Assembly (NCBI GenBank): GCA_019009955.1
Contig: CM032228.1
Span: 201,548,501-201,612,500, forward strand
DNA from: Riptortus pedestris
Lineage: Eukaryota; Arthropoda; Insecta; Hemiptera; Alydidae
Length of the DNA: 64,000 nucleotides
Reading direction: 5' to 3'
The first letter of the stretch is position 1. Each line of letters begins with the position of its first letter. A model generated the notes under the pieces. That model saw nothing but the letters and a program-made list of their open reading frames with translations, ran no database searches and had not been told where the DNA came from. This document shows, piece after piece, positions 22,871-36,700 of the stretch. Both the position numbers and the translations under genes were made by a program.

Positions 22871-23614
22871 TCCACGTGAATTCCAGGAAGACACCCCCCC
22901 CCTGGGGAGAGGATGCCCTGGTATATTCTTTTCATAAACAACACGCACCCCCCCCCATTCCTTCCGCTTTAATGACACCACCCTCAAAACCTCCGTTCCA
23001 TCTGTTACCTAGGCGTCCACCTCGACAAGCACCTTACCTTCTCCACCCATATAGACCATAATATCAAATCCGTCATATACAAATTCCGGTCCATGCGCTG
23101 TTGAACCCCCCACAGCACTGCTCGGGCACGGGAGCACTGACGGCACAATTCACAACCATGTTTTGCTGCTAGTTTAGAATATTTAGGATAGTTAGTTTTA
23201 GGTTTCTTATTTTAAGTAATTTTAATTTAGGATTGTTAGGTTTATTTAGTTTAGTTAAAATTCGGCATCTCCTTTCCTTCCATCCCTCACAGCGACCGCC
23301 TTGAGCCTGCTTGACTGGCGTGCAGTGTGCTCTCTTAGGCGAGGTTTTACTTTTATCTTTAGTTTGTCTTTCTTCTTTTCTTTCTTATCTCCTCTCTTCT
23401 TTCGTTTTCTCCTATCCTCACAACCCACCTGTACTTCCAGTTGCCAGGTAACCCACAACCTTAGTTCTATTACCCCCTTACCAGCTTACAACACCCCCTT
23501 AAAATAGAACTTCAGGGTGTTCAGTAGAAGGGGAACTGTTGGGACAACCACGGCAGGTCACTGTCTCACAACCATCATCTAATTCTCTACTGGATCTTGG
23601 ATTAAAAAAAAAAA
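22871..23614 (+). mobile_element. 5'-truncated LINE tail inserted in the LTR, 11-bp target-site duplication, poly(A)
   Basis: Direct repeats ATCAACGCATT at 22860-22870 and 23615-23625 bracket the insert, which ends in A-rich DNA (ATTAAAAAAAAAAAA). Near 23005 the frame reads RYLGVHLDKHLTFSTHID, the motif after the reverse transcriptase fingers/palm in Jockey-like LINEs. The rest is 3' UTR. It is younger than the LTR element that it split. Confidence 0.85.
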
Positions 23615-23860
23615 ATCAACGCATTCAGTGCAGTTTTTAGTGAACATCCCTGATTCAAGTGACTCATGAGTTATTGTGCTGTATAATAAGAATATGAAAT
23701 TAACAGTGTATACGGTGGTTAGTAATGAAAAATAATTTACCAAGAACGTAGTGTTTTGCCAAATAAATTGTTAAGTGATAAAAAACGTTAAAGTTTGTGT
23801 AATTTTGTAATCCAAAAGAACCTAATCAACATTTATTATTTATGTAAAAAACGTAACAAC

Positions 23861-23875
23861 TGGTGTCAGAAGCAG
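23861..23875 (+). other. Primer binding site of the LTR retrotransposon
   Basis: TGGTGTCAGAAGCAG starts two bases after the LTR end. A TGG start is required to pair with the CCA end of a tRNA primer. The tRNA was not identified. Confidence 0.65.
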
Positions 23876-23900
23876 AATGGCAAAATAAAAATAAACTAAA

Positions 23901-24290
23901 ATGAAGTTTGATGAGCTTAAAGTGGAACATCTGAAAAAGGAGTTGGGTAAATTGGATCTGCCAACATGAGGAAATAAGGCTGAACTTCAAAGGTACTTAA
24001 TAGATGAATTCTAAAGAGGAGGCATTGATGTAGGTAAAAAAGAGTTTTAGGATAAAGAAGATTACTGCATGTACCCTTATCACAAGCAGCCATTAGGAAT
24101 TAAATGAAATTTTAACCACTATTATGGAAAAAATGGCAGATAATAACCAGAAACTCTTGGAATCTTCTAGAAGCCACAGAGAGAAAATCTTAGCTAAAGT
24201 AAGTCAAGATTTTCAGGAAGCTTCTAGAGCTAAGTGAGAGAGACTAGAAGAAAAATGTCAGATAGTAACAAATTCCCTCAAATAGATCAA
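23901..24290 (+). pseudogene. gag remnant with N-terminal SAP domain
   Basis: The frame from ATG 23901 reads MKFDELKVEHLKKELGKL and, past a TGA, GNKAELQRYLIDEF, a SAP (helix-extension-helix, nucleic-acid-binding) fold as found at the start of gag in some insect gypsy-like elements. Later MEKMADNNQKLLESSRSHRE continues as a charged, coiled-coil-like stretch. Stops at 23967, 24012 and beyond make it dead. Nothing of pol or a second LTR follows, so the element is truncated near 24.3 kb. Confidence 0.75.
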
Positions 24291-24299
24291 TGGGTGCTT

Positions 24300-27200
24300 A
24301 TTTCACAACAATATATTATAATTACCTCCATATGAATGGGATAATTTGCTAAAAATTGTATCAAAAGGATTTCATAAAAAATATAAACTTCAGAAACTTT
24401 AAAAGTTATTATTTTATTTAAAATACAATATAAAATAATATTTTATCAACTCAAAAGGAATGCAAATGTTTCAATATTATTTAAAATTAATAAAAGACTA
24501 CCAAAGAACTATACAGCCAAAACAAATAAAAGCAGGATGTAAGGTACTTATTAAGGAACTATTTTTTTCACAGGTTTTTGTTTTTATCTTTTAAATGGAT
24601 TGTTGACCAATAACCTTATACAAATTTCAAAAAAATGAATGATTGTATTAATACTTTATTTCACTGGATTATTCCTTGTAATTCATTATATACCTAGACT
24701 AAAATTATAGATCCAGATAACAAGTGTTTTAATGTTGCATTTGATGATTCTTCTATTTAGAAGGATGAAACTAAAGGACAGATTTTTTTATTTACAGAAT
24801 AAAAATACACATTAAGCAAAATTAACAATTTGTTTCTAATAAAATATTCCGTTTAAGATTGAAGTTTTGGGAGTATAATAGTAAAAAAACAACTGCTCAT
24901 TAAGAGATAGTAAGCATGAATTGGTCTCTGAGCCAGCTATAAATTGGAAAAATGAAATATCCATTACTGGTCAACAATATTTTAAAGTGTATACTATAAC
25001 AATAATATACTCAACATACACTTAAATTAACTATAAAAGCCTACAAAAAGAAAGCATCTTTTTCAGAATTTAAATATTTAGATAAAATAAACAAATTAAC
25101 ACCCTGCTAAAATTTAATAAATAATGATAATTACATGAGACACTAAATGTAAAACATAGTAATTGGCATTTACAAGGAAAATGAAATATAGGATTATTTC
25201 ATTATTATAATTTTAATTTACAAAATCATATTTTATTTTTTTGAATTATTTTAGAATAAGGGGTATTTAGTTTTACCAGCCAATAAATACATGTATTTCA
25301 AAAACCAAAATATATATTGAACTACCATTAAGACCAGTATGTAATTTTTTTTTAAATGTCAGAACCATGGTTTATTATATCTGAGAACCTCAAATAGTTG
25401 TAGGAATTGTATATTGATAAAAATAAACAACTCACTTTTTTTTTTTGGGAAACTGAATACCTTAATAGTAATTATGAGTAATATAATAACTACAATCTCA
25501 AAAAACACTAGTGTATATAGTATTTCTACAATGGGTCTTTTCATAGCATACATAAGCAATAATTTTGAAGAGGAAGTCCTTCTCCATTCATAAATGTCAT
25601 GAATTTAATATCCTGAATTAGCAAGGATCAAATTTTCTTTGTGAAGTTACGTTAATTTTCCAAGATATGGATGCTTAAACAAAAATAAAAATGCTGGAGT
25701 CATGCAGACATTTTTGTGACAATACTAGATTTTTGCCTAGCTAATACAAAATTAGTTCTTTTAGATATAGTAATTTCACCATCAATACCCAATATAATTG
25801 ATTTACATTCAACTAGCCTAAAGAGATCTGAGATAAAATAAAATGATGGCAAGTCTTTAAAGTTTTAGAGAACAATAACTTAAAGAGCAGTTTTAAAGTT
25901 AAAGGTTATCATCTATTAGAACATCTTATGGGTCAGACGACTGAATACATACAGTATGTTTCACCTTATTGACACAATATCACCTTGTCTTCTGCTTTAC
26001 AAATTATTAAAGATAAATTTTCAAATGATCCCAAAATATAGTTAGGAATTGCCAAAAACAATTTTGTGAGAAAGATTCCTGCTTGTGTGAGAGAATTAAT
26101 ATACACCCTTTGAAGCACATTCTCACGGTATACTTCAAAACACAACAATGGGTTTACGGCAACAGAGATAGGGTCGTTATAATAAGGCAACAATTACACA
26201 TCAGTTTACACCATATATTAGGGAATTAGTGGATTCAAAGATTTTAAGTTTAAAGCCACTCAACTAGTAACATAAATTGCAAATTGCATTATTCCATGCT
26301 CATTTATAAATCAAGTAATAAGTATGGCAAAGACAGCATACCATATAATATTTGAGAGTCTTCATTATCAAATATTGATTACTTTCTACCATATTAATGA
26401 AATGGATCTCATTTCATTCATAAGTATTATCTTTAACCAACAAAGTAAAATAATTTGTTTAAAATGATTGAAATCTTATAAACATTAATTTCTAATTATA
26501 ATACACCTGAATGATATTTATTATCATTAATTTCAGGCTTTAAAAATACACTTTAAAGTAATTATTTTTTGTTTAATAAGAATGTTAAGCTAATGGTTTA
26601 AAACACAGTCTATAATGGATAACTAAGACATTTTTTAAAAAACCATATTTAGTTAAACTAACAAAAATAAAATTGAAAGATCACATAATTAAGGATGCTA
26701 TTACATAGTGCCTTATATAGATAAATAAGAGTAAATTAAGTACAGAAAATTCCACACAAAATAAGTGCATCCCATGAATCAACATCAATTAACGTATCTA
26801 TCAGACTATTTATTAATAAAATATTCATTGTGAAGAAAATTTAAATGAAGCTAAAAATATAACAGTTATGACAATACCTCTTTTCGGTTATGACAAGTGT
26901 TACACTTTAATACTGAGAGCAAAATGTACCTCTTTTCTACAGTCATAATTAAGGTGTTATTAAATTAATAATTCAAGCACTCAGAATCAAAAGTTGTTAA
27001 GTCAAGTAAAATTGAAAGGAATTTAACTTCTGATTCTGAGTACTTCAATTAAAAATGGCAAAGGAAAAATAAAAACTCTTTTATTTGGCAGATAAAAGAA
27101 GAAATCTCCTAATCTGCTCTGGATGGTAGCAATTAAATTTAGTTTATAAAATAAAATATAGATTTACATTATTACCAGAACAAAATGTATAATATTTTCC

Positions 27201-30200
27201 ATCGTTATCAAATTTGATTATAATTAATTGAAAAAGATTAATGAATCACAGGACAAATAAAAATTATAGAGATCTTTTTATATTTTTACTTTTACATGCT
27301 ATTATAACCTGAAACCAAAATCCACCATTTTTCAGTACACAAATCATGTAATTCCAATAAAAATGTTATAACTCCTATTTAAATTGTTATCAATATGAAT
27401 CCAATATCACAAAATTTATATATATAGATCACACACACACCCATATTGAGTTAATGTGAAAACGAAGATTTATAAAAGATTAAAATTTATGTTTTGTATG
27501 ATTTTTATTTCAGATAATGTATAGCTTTTAATGGATAAGCTCTTTTTGTATTGTTATTAATACAGGATATTACTATTATCAAATTTGAGGTAATTCTAAT
27601 ATATAGTATTATTCTAAATTTTAAAAAACCAAAGGTAAAGAATAAGGCTAATATCATTTTAATTGAATGACTGCTATTAAACTTAATAAGCAAAGTGAAA
27701 AAGACTATAAATTTAATTCCAAATTGAAAGGAAATTCCCAGATTGTCAATATGCACTTAATACTAGTTAATACATATTACTGAAGAGAAATTTAATTAAG
27801 CAATATATACAACACAATATATATAACATATTCCGATCATAGGTCCCCACACAATGCAGCCTGGGTAGACACTATTAAACTGATAAAAAAGTAATCTATA
27901 AGAAAAAGCAATACACTCTAATGTACATGGTTTAAAAATGTCAATATTATGGTTTCAAAACTCTTGGTAGAATATTAACCGTAAAGAATTTGTACATGGA
28001 ATAGATACATATTCCACTGTCTCAAGTTTTCAAGGCCTTCAGGGTAATTTTGTTAAACTAATTTAATATAGAAATTTAGATTAATTAGAAAAGATCAATT
28101 AAATCCCCTCTTTTATTATTTTCACCAACGAAATTAATTAAATAAAGGCTACTTTTCACTTAACTTTGTGGGAATCTATCCATATACTAAACATTTTTCG
28201 ATAATTGTGAGTTTGACAGTTGTTATAGTGAACTTAAAAGTAGACCATGCTTATCTAGATGCATAATAAATTTGAAGAAAGAATGAAAATAATTTTTAAA
28301 AAACACATTAAAAATACAAACAAAAAATAGTGGCTAAAAACACCTATTAGTTAACAAATTGTAATTAAGGACAACGGGTCAATTTGCATCATCAGTGAAC
28401 GCATGCAATGTAAATTGCAGAAAGGCCTCAATCATGGAGGGAATCATTCAAACAAAATAAATACTATATAAAAAATTATGGAGGAGCAACAAAAATGAAT
28501 ATGGTTCCACAATTTTAAATTGTTTAAAAAATAAAATTTATTTGCCAACAATGAATTACTAGAGCTATTCAATCTAATTCATTGTTTATTAATGATTGTA
28601 TGAAATACCAGGTTGTGTTATAAAGCCACTACTTCATGTCATCATTAGATTGTAGAATACTAGCAATAATTACTTTGTAAAATACAAAAATCTTTACTTA
28701 AACTATAAGTGCACTTGGTGATTCATGATTAATAAAGCATAATGTGAACAAAATATTCTACCCAAAAAATTAAGTAAAAAGAATAGTTATTAAAATATAA
28801 AACCCCTATCACATGTGACACTAAATGCCTCTATCTGTGAAATGAGAGATGCTGTCAGTCTTACAGAACTGTACTGTGTACAACATTTATGTATAAAATG
28901 ATGCACACTTTTCATAGGAATGATTAGTTTTAAAAAAAAAAAAAAAAAAAAACCTTACATAACCTATAATGACCCTAAACTATAAAGAGAGCTCTTTCAA
29001 GTTCTAAAGAGAGCTAGGTCTTAAAAATAAACTAAATTTTAATTGAAAAAAGTATTTTGATAGTGTAATTAATTCTAGTATTTTTATAAAGCCAATTTCT
29101 TAACCAGATTATATGTAAGACCAAATAGTAAAATTACTAATATAAATTATTTTATTTTTCATGATGTGTTTCTATTAATTATAGATGCCTCTTTAGATTA
29201 TTTTTATTTATTGAAGACATATAAAAATTGTTGAACACTACACTTTTTTGGAGAGCTTTCAGATAAAGGGCGATGTCTAGACAAAGGTGATGATTCATAA
29301 AACATTTGAATACAGTAAATTTATCATTGTTAATTGAATAGCACCTGCAGATATGTTTATAGCTAATGTATGAATAAGTGGACTCTCATAAGAAAATAAA
29401 TTTGTGGGAAATTAGAAATTCTCACAATAATAGGCAAGTGTCAAATATTAACTAATTATTCAATACCTAGTGATGGCCAGAGGGAAAGGAGATATTTCTG
29501 TTATGACTCTACTTCCGATCCTTTAAATTTGTACTTATTACCATCACAAAGTTGATCTCTGTAAATAGTTAACTAATGGGTTATATTATACATTTTATGC
29601 ATAGAGAATGTGTTTTCAATAAAATATTAATTTTAATAAGAACATTTACAGAGTTCATGAGAAAGGTAAATAAAATTCCAAACATTACCTACTTCAAAAG
29701 CTGATTATTTCATTATGCAGAGAACTTTAAAAAACAATTCCAAACCATTTAATATGACTGTCATCTTTTTAAATCTTTCTTTTATACGGGGTAATAGTTA
29801 TCATTTAATTTCATAAAAATATAATGTAATATTCAATTTTCGAGTATTGATTTTGCATTACTTGTCAGCATTTCAATGAATTACATTTATAAGGTAACAA
29901 TACATTAAGTAAAGTCTTGAACTATATCCCAGACATTTTTTTTTAAAAAATTCCAATTATTGGTACTCTGCCAAAAATTATGCAGCAGCATCCCACATTG
30001 AAAAGGTAGGCATACAAAATTTCATCATGATCTGACCATTACTGGGATTGGTATCACGCACAGTCAGACAAAAAGTTAATTTAGATCTCAATAATAGTTC
30101 TCACTTTCATCAATTATATGAACTTGTAGCATACAATAAAGTGATGTCACCACATATTTTTAGTATTTGACCTTTTAACAAATCATAGAATCTGGTTAAA

Positions 30201-30540
30201 ATATTACCTTTGAGATCAATATTTAATATAGCAAATCAATACTTAATATTGCAGTGTAATAGGAAGAGGTTTCTAAATTATATCAATACATGAGTGGATA
30301 TTAAAAACAATCCTTAAAAAATGTCTACTCTAATAAATTATTACCATCACAATTACTAGTTAGTATCACACTCAAGAAATAAATTAATTTATTCATGAAT
30401 TGCTTAAGAAAGAAAAAGTATTTAGATCATCAAACCATTAATTTTTAAATTAAATAAATATAAAGATATGTTCAAGATTAAATAGGTTAAATAAATACAG
30501 CCTGAAGAATGACAGCAAGTCCACATCCCTACCCTTAGAC
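24300..30540. other. Long AT-rich intergenic region, no gene or mobile element recognised
   Basis: Very AT-rich throughout, with poly(A) at about 28932-28952 and a short CA run near 27430. All open frames are short, with no family motif and no matching splice sites. It lies downstream of the nicotinamidase stop and contrasts with the repeat-dense DNA on its left. Confidence 0.6.
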
Positions 30541-30543
30541 AAA

Positions 30544-30549
30544 TTTATT
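30544..30549 (-). terminator. Candidate poly(A) signal of the nicotinamidase gene
   Basis: AATAAA on the minus strand (TTTATT on plus) lies 66 bases after the stop codon. No transcript evidence. Confidence 0.4.
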
Positions 30550-30614
30550 CTAGGAAGCCCAATCATATGTTTAAGTACATCTAATTTTCAATTTCCCTCT
30601 TTCTGTTTTCCAAT

Positions 30615-30749
30615 TTATTCTTCAACAGTTCCTTCAGCCTCAGGCTCGATGCTGGTCACATTTTGCTCTTCTCTTTTGCGTTTCAACTCTAATGCTAATT
30701 TATAGCCTAATTCAGGACGGCGATCTCTTCCCTCGACCATAGCCTTCAC
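30615..30749 (-). CDS. Naam: Nicotinamidase last exon
   Basis: The acceptor is ATGTTTCAG. It has 44 codons and TAA: VKAMVEGRDRRPELGYKLAL, then a charged tail LKRKREEQN and an acidic end. RPELGY-LA with the following basic helix is the usual C-terminal end in insect homologues. Confidence 0.94.
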   Translation of the reverse strand: MKAMVEGRDRRPELGYKLALELKRKREEQNVTSIEPEAEGTVEE

Positions 30750-33700
30750 CTGAAACATTAAAATCCAAAACAAAAATGACTAAAAATATATATTGCTATA
30801 TATAGTACTCAATATATAAAATAATTTAATATCTATAGGTCTATGAGCAAAATACATGGGTATTTTTAAATTATAAGGATTTTTGGAATGATTGCACTGT
30901 TGAATGTGTTTGAGTGGAGAAAAAAGACAATTTTCTGGTATTATTTTTTCTCTAATTTGAAAAAAAATGTATTCTTATTTTGAGAACTTTTAATTTTTTT
31001 TTTTTTGTTTATTGCAGGGAGGTGAATATTATGTGGAAATAGGAAGAATGTTTAATTGACTTGTTACCATTGAAATGTGTGACTTCCAAACCAATATTTT
31101 TTAAGGTCTGTTTTTGGACAAAATGTCAAAAAACTGGCAACTTCCACTCAAACTCTTTATTGCTTTACCGGTTTCAAATCATTCTGAAGCCTCATCAGGA
31201 GAATTTTCACAAGAATACCTTATTTCATTACATAATCATTCTACTAACACCTGCTAATGAAGCCTTGTCTTAAATGATAATAGGAATAAAAGCAGGTCCT
31301 AGTCAATTTTAAAAATCAATAGTCCAAGCAACATTGATTAATAGAAAATGTAAAAGTATAAATATGTAAAATGATAGAAAAAATGTTCACAACTTATTTT
31401 AAGTTAGTTAATTTAGAGTAGTATATTTCTAATTTTTTTTTAGCCTTATTATTTTATATTTACCATAATAACATTTCTTGGGCTAAAAAAAAGTGTATAC
31501 ACACACACAATGGTCATACCTGGTCAGAATTCACAGTCACTCCATGATTATTTATAACAGTATTTTTGGTCTTCTCAATATCTGCTAAGTCCACACCCCT
31601 ACAGCAGTCATCAATCAAAATAGTTCTGTAACCAATGGACAATGCATCAACAGCAGTAGCACCTAAAACATAAAATGAACAATTAAAAAGAAATAAGTGG
31701 CTAAGGCATACTATGAGGTTCACAGAGAAAAACAGGTCAATGCAAAAGAAAACTGAACTTTAATTTGAAAACGTAATTCAATCCATCTTCATTTAATAAA
31801 ACACTTTAATAAATATAATAACCCAGATCCAGTTACAGACCCTATATATAATTAAATGTAAATTATTGGAAATCCCATTATTATCGTGTGTACCTCCACC
31901 CTACCTATCAATGCACACTTACCAAACAAATAGTATATGATGACGATTGATCACAGGCAAATCGGGACATCATCTTCATCACACAGGAAATGTATCTTTA
32001 TCAATACAATAAATCAGGAGAAAAATAAATATCTTTATATCAGAAATATCTCTATACCAGGAAGACTAGGGGACTTGCGAATTGGGGAGTTTACATCTGC
32101 TTACTGTATGTTAGTATGACAGGAAGTAAAGGAGGATAGCAGTTTGGTAGCAAATTTAAAATACTGAAAGATCACAAGAAGAATATACAGCATCTATGCT
32201 CCACACAAAACTCCTCATTAGAATGTCTTTTCAGGAAAGCAAAGCTGACCCCTCCAAGAACAATTACTAGAGGTGTCCTAAGGAAAATAATTGCAGTAGT
32301 TGGAACACTACAAGCTACCCAAAAAGTGTTGTGTAATGTACCATGTTAGGCGAGGAGTAACTGGTCAAGATGAAGTTTAGATGATTCAAAGAAGAATTCA
32401 CAAAAGCTGAGGGTACACAATTACAGGAGTAGGGTACTACAACTATAAATGACCGAAGAAGGTAGAAGGTAATCACCAAATTGTTAATTGTATTTTTTTT
32501 ATTACAATAATAAATGTTGTAGAGAATAACACAATATTCTTTGGAAATTAAATCAATCAAATAAAGAGGAGATCAATTGAGAGAAGAGACTCTTACTGAG
32601 CCAATTCTCCCTCTCTGGGATGTTGTCTATCTGTTAAAAGTATCAGGATGTAAACATCTTAAACCTTAATGTATGTAAATAAACTTGTACATTAATGATT
32701 TCACAGTTATTAAAAATGTTGGGATACAATTCAAATAAATTAAATAAGTAGTAGTATTTACTTACCTACACAGACATCATAAGCAAGGCCACAAACATAA
32801 ATATCAGTAGCATTTTTCTGCTCTAATTGAGAAACAAGAGTTGTCTGAGTCAGCTTTTTATTATCCCAAAATACTGAATATGAGTCCACCTCAGGATTTG
32901 TTCCTTTATATACTTTTACTGCATTTTCAACTATCTATTAAAGAAACATAATTTTAGAAGACAAAACTGCCTAATAACATGTATTTTATCCTTAAAGAAC
33001 AAAAGTTGTAACTCAACATAATAAAAATATTTTATATAAGTTATACAATATACTTTTATGAAATGACTAAACTAACAAAGCAGGTAAGGTAATACATGTT
33101 CATATAACAAGTAGAGACATGCTATTTTAATAACTAGGAAATAGGGAATAAAAACTATAATTATATTTAATGCATTTTTGATCATTGGCACCTAGTCACA
33201 ACTTGATTATTAATACCTCATCACAAGTGCAATGATAAGAAAATAGTCGTCATTGCACCCCAAATGAGTATTTGCTTTCATTTCTCGCCTCTTCTCTGCC
33301 ACTACCATGATCTCATTAGCTTACTTATTATATCAAAGGAACCTTCACCCCAGCTACCTATAATATTTACATCTAGACATGCAATTGAACCATATGTTCC
33401 CAAATGAACATCAAAGAATTTTCTAGTCGAACCATAATAATTTTTCTATATTCTTCAATGTCATATTCAACTATCTCCAATATCCTAATTACTAACCACC
33501 TTGTGGGTAGTCATTTTTTAAAACAACATCTATGTATTTTGAAACATTTTTGTCTTTATAATCTCAGCCACTACTTACATTGTTATCTTAGTATAACAGC
33601 ACATATATTGGACGTATCATAAAGCAATGTGCACTATTAATCATTAACTTCATTGAAACATACTGATTATTATGATCAGTAATGACTGGCATTTTTCATT

Positions 33701-36700
33701 ATCTCCATCAACAGAAACACCATAATCATTTTTTAATCTCATCATCCTATTTTCCACTTTATTATTATAAACCGCGACATTCATGACCACCAGCATCATT
33801 ACTCAAATTCTATGCCCTTTAAATTATTGCCAACACATCATGCCTAACATATTATAATACCCTTTATTAAGTTTCTTCCAATCATCACTTTTTAGCAGAT
33901 TTCCCTTAAGGGAAATCAGCTATTAAGTTGTACTTAAGAAGTAATTTTCGAACAATTTCTACAAATATCCATTGACGAGATGACAAAATGAGGGGGAAGG
34001 GAGAATTTCGGGAATTCGAAATATCTCCTTATTATTGCAAATTTAATGCCCTGAAAATGCTTTTATATACCTTGAACGCTTGAATGTTTTTATGAACCTT
34101 ACGCAGGAAATTTACAGCCTTCAATAAACCCCTGTTTTTACTCATCCGAATTACAAAGTATCTCAGACACTAAACACCTCAAGTTGAACTAACATATTAA
34201 TTCCTGTTGAAATAGACTTCTTACTGCACAGGAATAGAAACTAGGTGGTGTGATAGTATCGCTTATCACTAATCTACTACTTATCAAATTTTGACTGTGA
34301 AATAAAGAGTATATGGTGAGATTACATTACTACATGACTAGTGTTTCATTCCAGCACGAGAGAAATCTGCTAAGTTTATGCATGACAAAGTTTTTTTTTA
34401 TAATCATCACCATCATCAAAAGCAGCACTAAAATAATTAATGCCAATGCTGTTCACATTTACTCTTGCATGAAATGATAAGATACACGGATAGATGAACC
34501 TTGGAATAGATCTGACTTTCCGTCATTTACTAATTAAACTACTACATTTACTAGTTAAAATAGGCGAATATTTAACGAAAGAACATTTTTTAAAAACACA
34601 CCATGTGACTGACTTTATAATTAAAATCCCAGTCTAAAAAAAATGTCTAATCCAAATACAGATGTTTAAATTTCCTGTTACAAGGATTTTAAATAAAGAT
34701 ATATTCATTCAATTCGAAGCAACATTATAGTGTATATTCCTGTTCTTGTAAAGAAACTCTGGTATGTGGAAAGACTATGTTAGGATTAAGAAGAAAACAT
34801 ACTCAGCGGCCTAGCTTCCACAAAGAGTTTATTTATCAGTGATAGAGCTCTTCCCCTGAAAATGCTCTGTCAGTGATAAATATATTATTTGTGGAAGGAA
34901 GTTCTATCTGTTTGTTTTCTTCTTAATATCTACCTCACATCGTCCAGCTTTGAAAAAATAAATGTTAGAATTATATGAGATAATAAAGAAAAGAAAGATT
35001 ATTATTATTATTAGAGATAAAGAAAAGTTTACATTATTTGAATACTTTAGACATAATTATATTAAAATGAATTGAAATATTTAAGAAAGTTTAAAAACAT
35101 TTTACTTTTCAAATTGTCATAAACTCATTAAAATTAAAAAGTAAATTATGGGAGTTACGACAGTAAGAAACATGAAAATCTCATATAAAAATATATATAT
35201 TTCACCTGGCCTATAAATAACTCTGAAGTTAAAATACTCAAAAGTTTTTACATTTTAAATGATAGCAAATATGGCCATTAATATTCCATGAAGAAAGCAC
35301 TTTTATTTCAAACTGAAAAGTAAAAAATGTATCTGAGTAGATATTACATCATTTCATGACTGACTTCTATATCGAGACATCGTGTTGATAACTTCAGTGA
35401 AATATTATTACCAGGTTTATCGAGGTCAGAAACCAATTTAATGCTGTCAGGAAAGGTTAGGGGTGAAGATCATGCAACCATCCTGTGATATCTCCACCAT
35501 TGATTATTTGACGTGTTAATTACCATTAGAGCTTTCAAGCCCTCAGCTCTTTTTATCTTGTTTTGAAAAGGCTATTTTTATACAAGGTCTGTTGCAATGC
35601 AGGCTTAATACAGATAAAATCAGGGTATAGAAGAGGAACAAATCGATTAAAGGAAAGTGTATAGAAGGTGTCAGGAAGAGGATAAGACAATAAATCTGTT
35701 ATAAACCCTCATTTTTATATTACCTGAATTTAAGTATATATATATTTCACTAAGAAAATTAAAAATATCCATGGAAAAAGATTTATAGTCATTGTAAATT
35801 AAAGGATATGTTTTGACAAGATGCATAATTTATTTTACTATTTCTCAATAAAAGTCAATTATCTGATAGACTGAGAAGATCCAGAACTAAAGAACATAAT
35901 CTATATTACTTATTCACTCATTGAATAGCATCAACAATTTAAATAATGTATGCTTAAATAACAAAAAGGTTACAGTGGGAGGATTCATGGCTAGCTTAAT
36001 ATTGCCTCCCATAGTGTTTAACTGGCTGTTTCTTTTAATATACACACAGTGTCTCAAAATTTCCTAGGTGATAATTATTTTTTTAAAAGAGATAAAAATT
36101 GAAAACTAAATTTTATACTATTTATATAATATTTTTTTATTATATTTGTGCATTTATAATTTTGTTTTAGAAACTAGAATTTTTCTGTAATCGAGAATTT
36201 AAAGTTTTTTGAACACGATAATATACCTACTTTAACTGTCACTAGAGAAAGGAACTGAGCCTTGCTCTCTGCTCTATAAGCTCTCATAGAAAACATGCCA
36301 CAAATATGGTTTCAACAGGATAGAGATACGTCTCATATCCCAGACCAGCAACTCCTATCAGAAATGTTCGGTGAATTAGTGATTTCAAGATACTCTACAA
36401 TTCCACATCCCCAGATGAAACAGCCTCAAACATTTTCCTGCGCACTTATTTCAAGGAGAGAGTTTATATAAATAAACCCAGGAAAAGTAGTTCCTTTCCA
36501 TTAAATACTAGTTCTAAAAAATTATTAATTAAAGAATTACATAATCCTCACATAGGAAAACATTCCACTGTTTTAATTCAAGTGAAGAATTTCTGTAATC
36601 TTCATATTTTTCATAAAGATCTTAGAGACATTAAAAAATATATATAGTTTTTTTTTTAAATTTATTCAAAACTGTTAAAAAAAATTAAAGAACCTTTCTA

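Larger units (their letters stand above)
22736..23858 (+). repeat. 5' LTR of a decayed LTR retrotransposon, split by a LINE
   Basis: It starts TGTTGTCGCC and ends AACGTAACA. Without the 755-base insertion (744 bases plus one duplicated target) the LTR is about 368 bases. Its last 120 bases resemble the ends of the LTRs at 50510-50690 and 53918-54468 (TTTTGTAATCCAAAAGAAC, AAACGTAACA). It is followed two bases later by a primer binding site and then a gag remnant. Confidence 0.75.

Noticed and set aside
25359..27756. Several 60-80-codon frames in the AT-rich stretch
   Set aside because: Hydrophobic, low-complexity translations of AT-rich DNA, with no family motif or exon structure.
31061..31273. 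70-codon plus-strand frame in a nicotinamidase intron, containing ACCGGTTTCAAA and CCTCATCAGGAG
   Set aside because: The DNA recalls a dispersed insect repeat module, but there is no second copy in the window and no protein signature.
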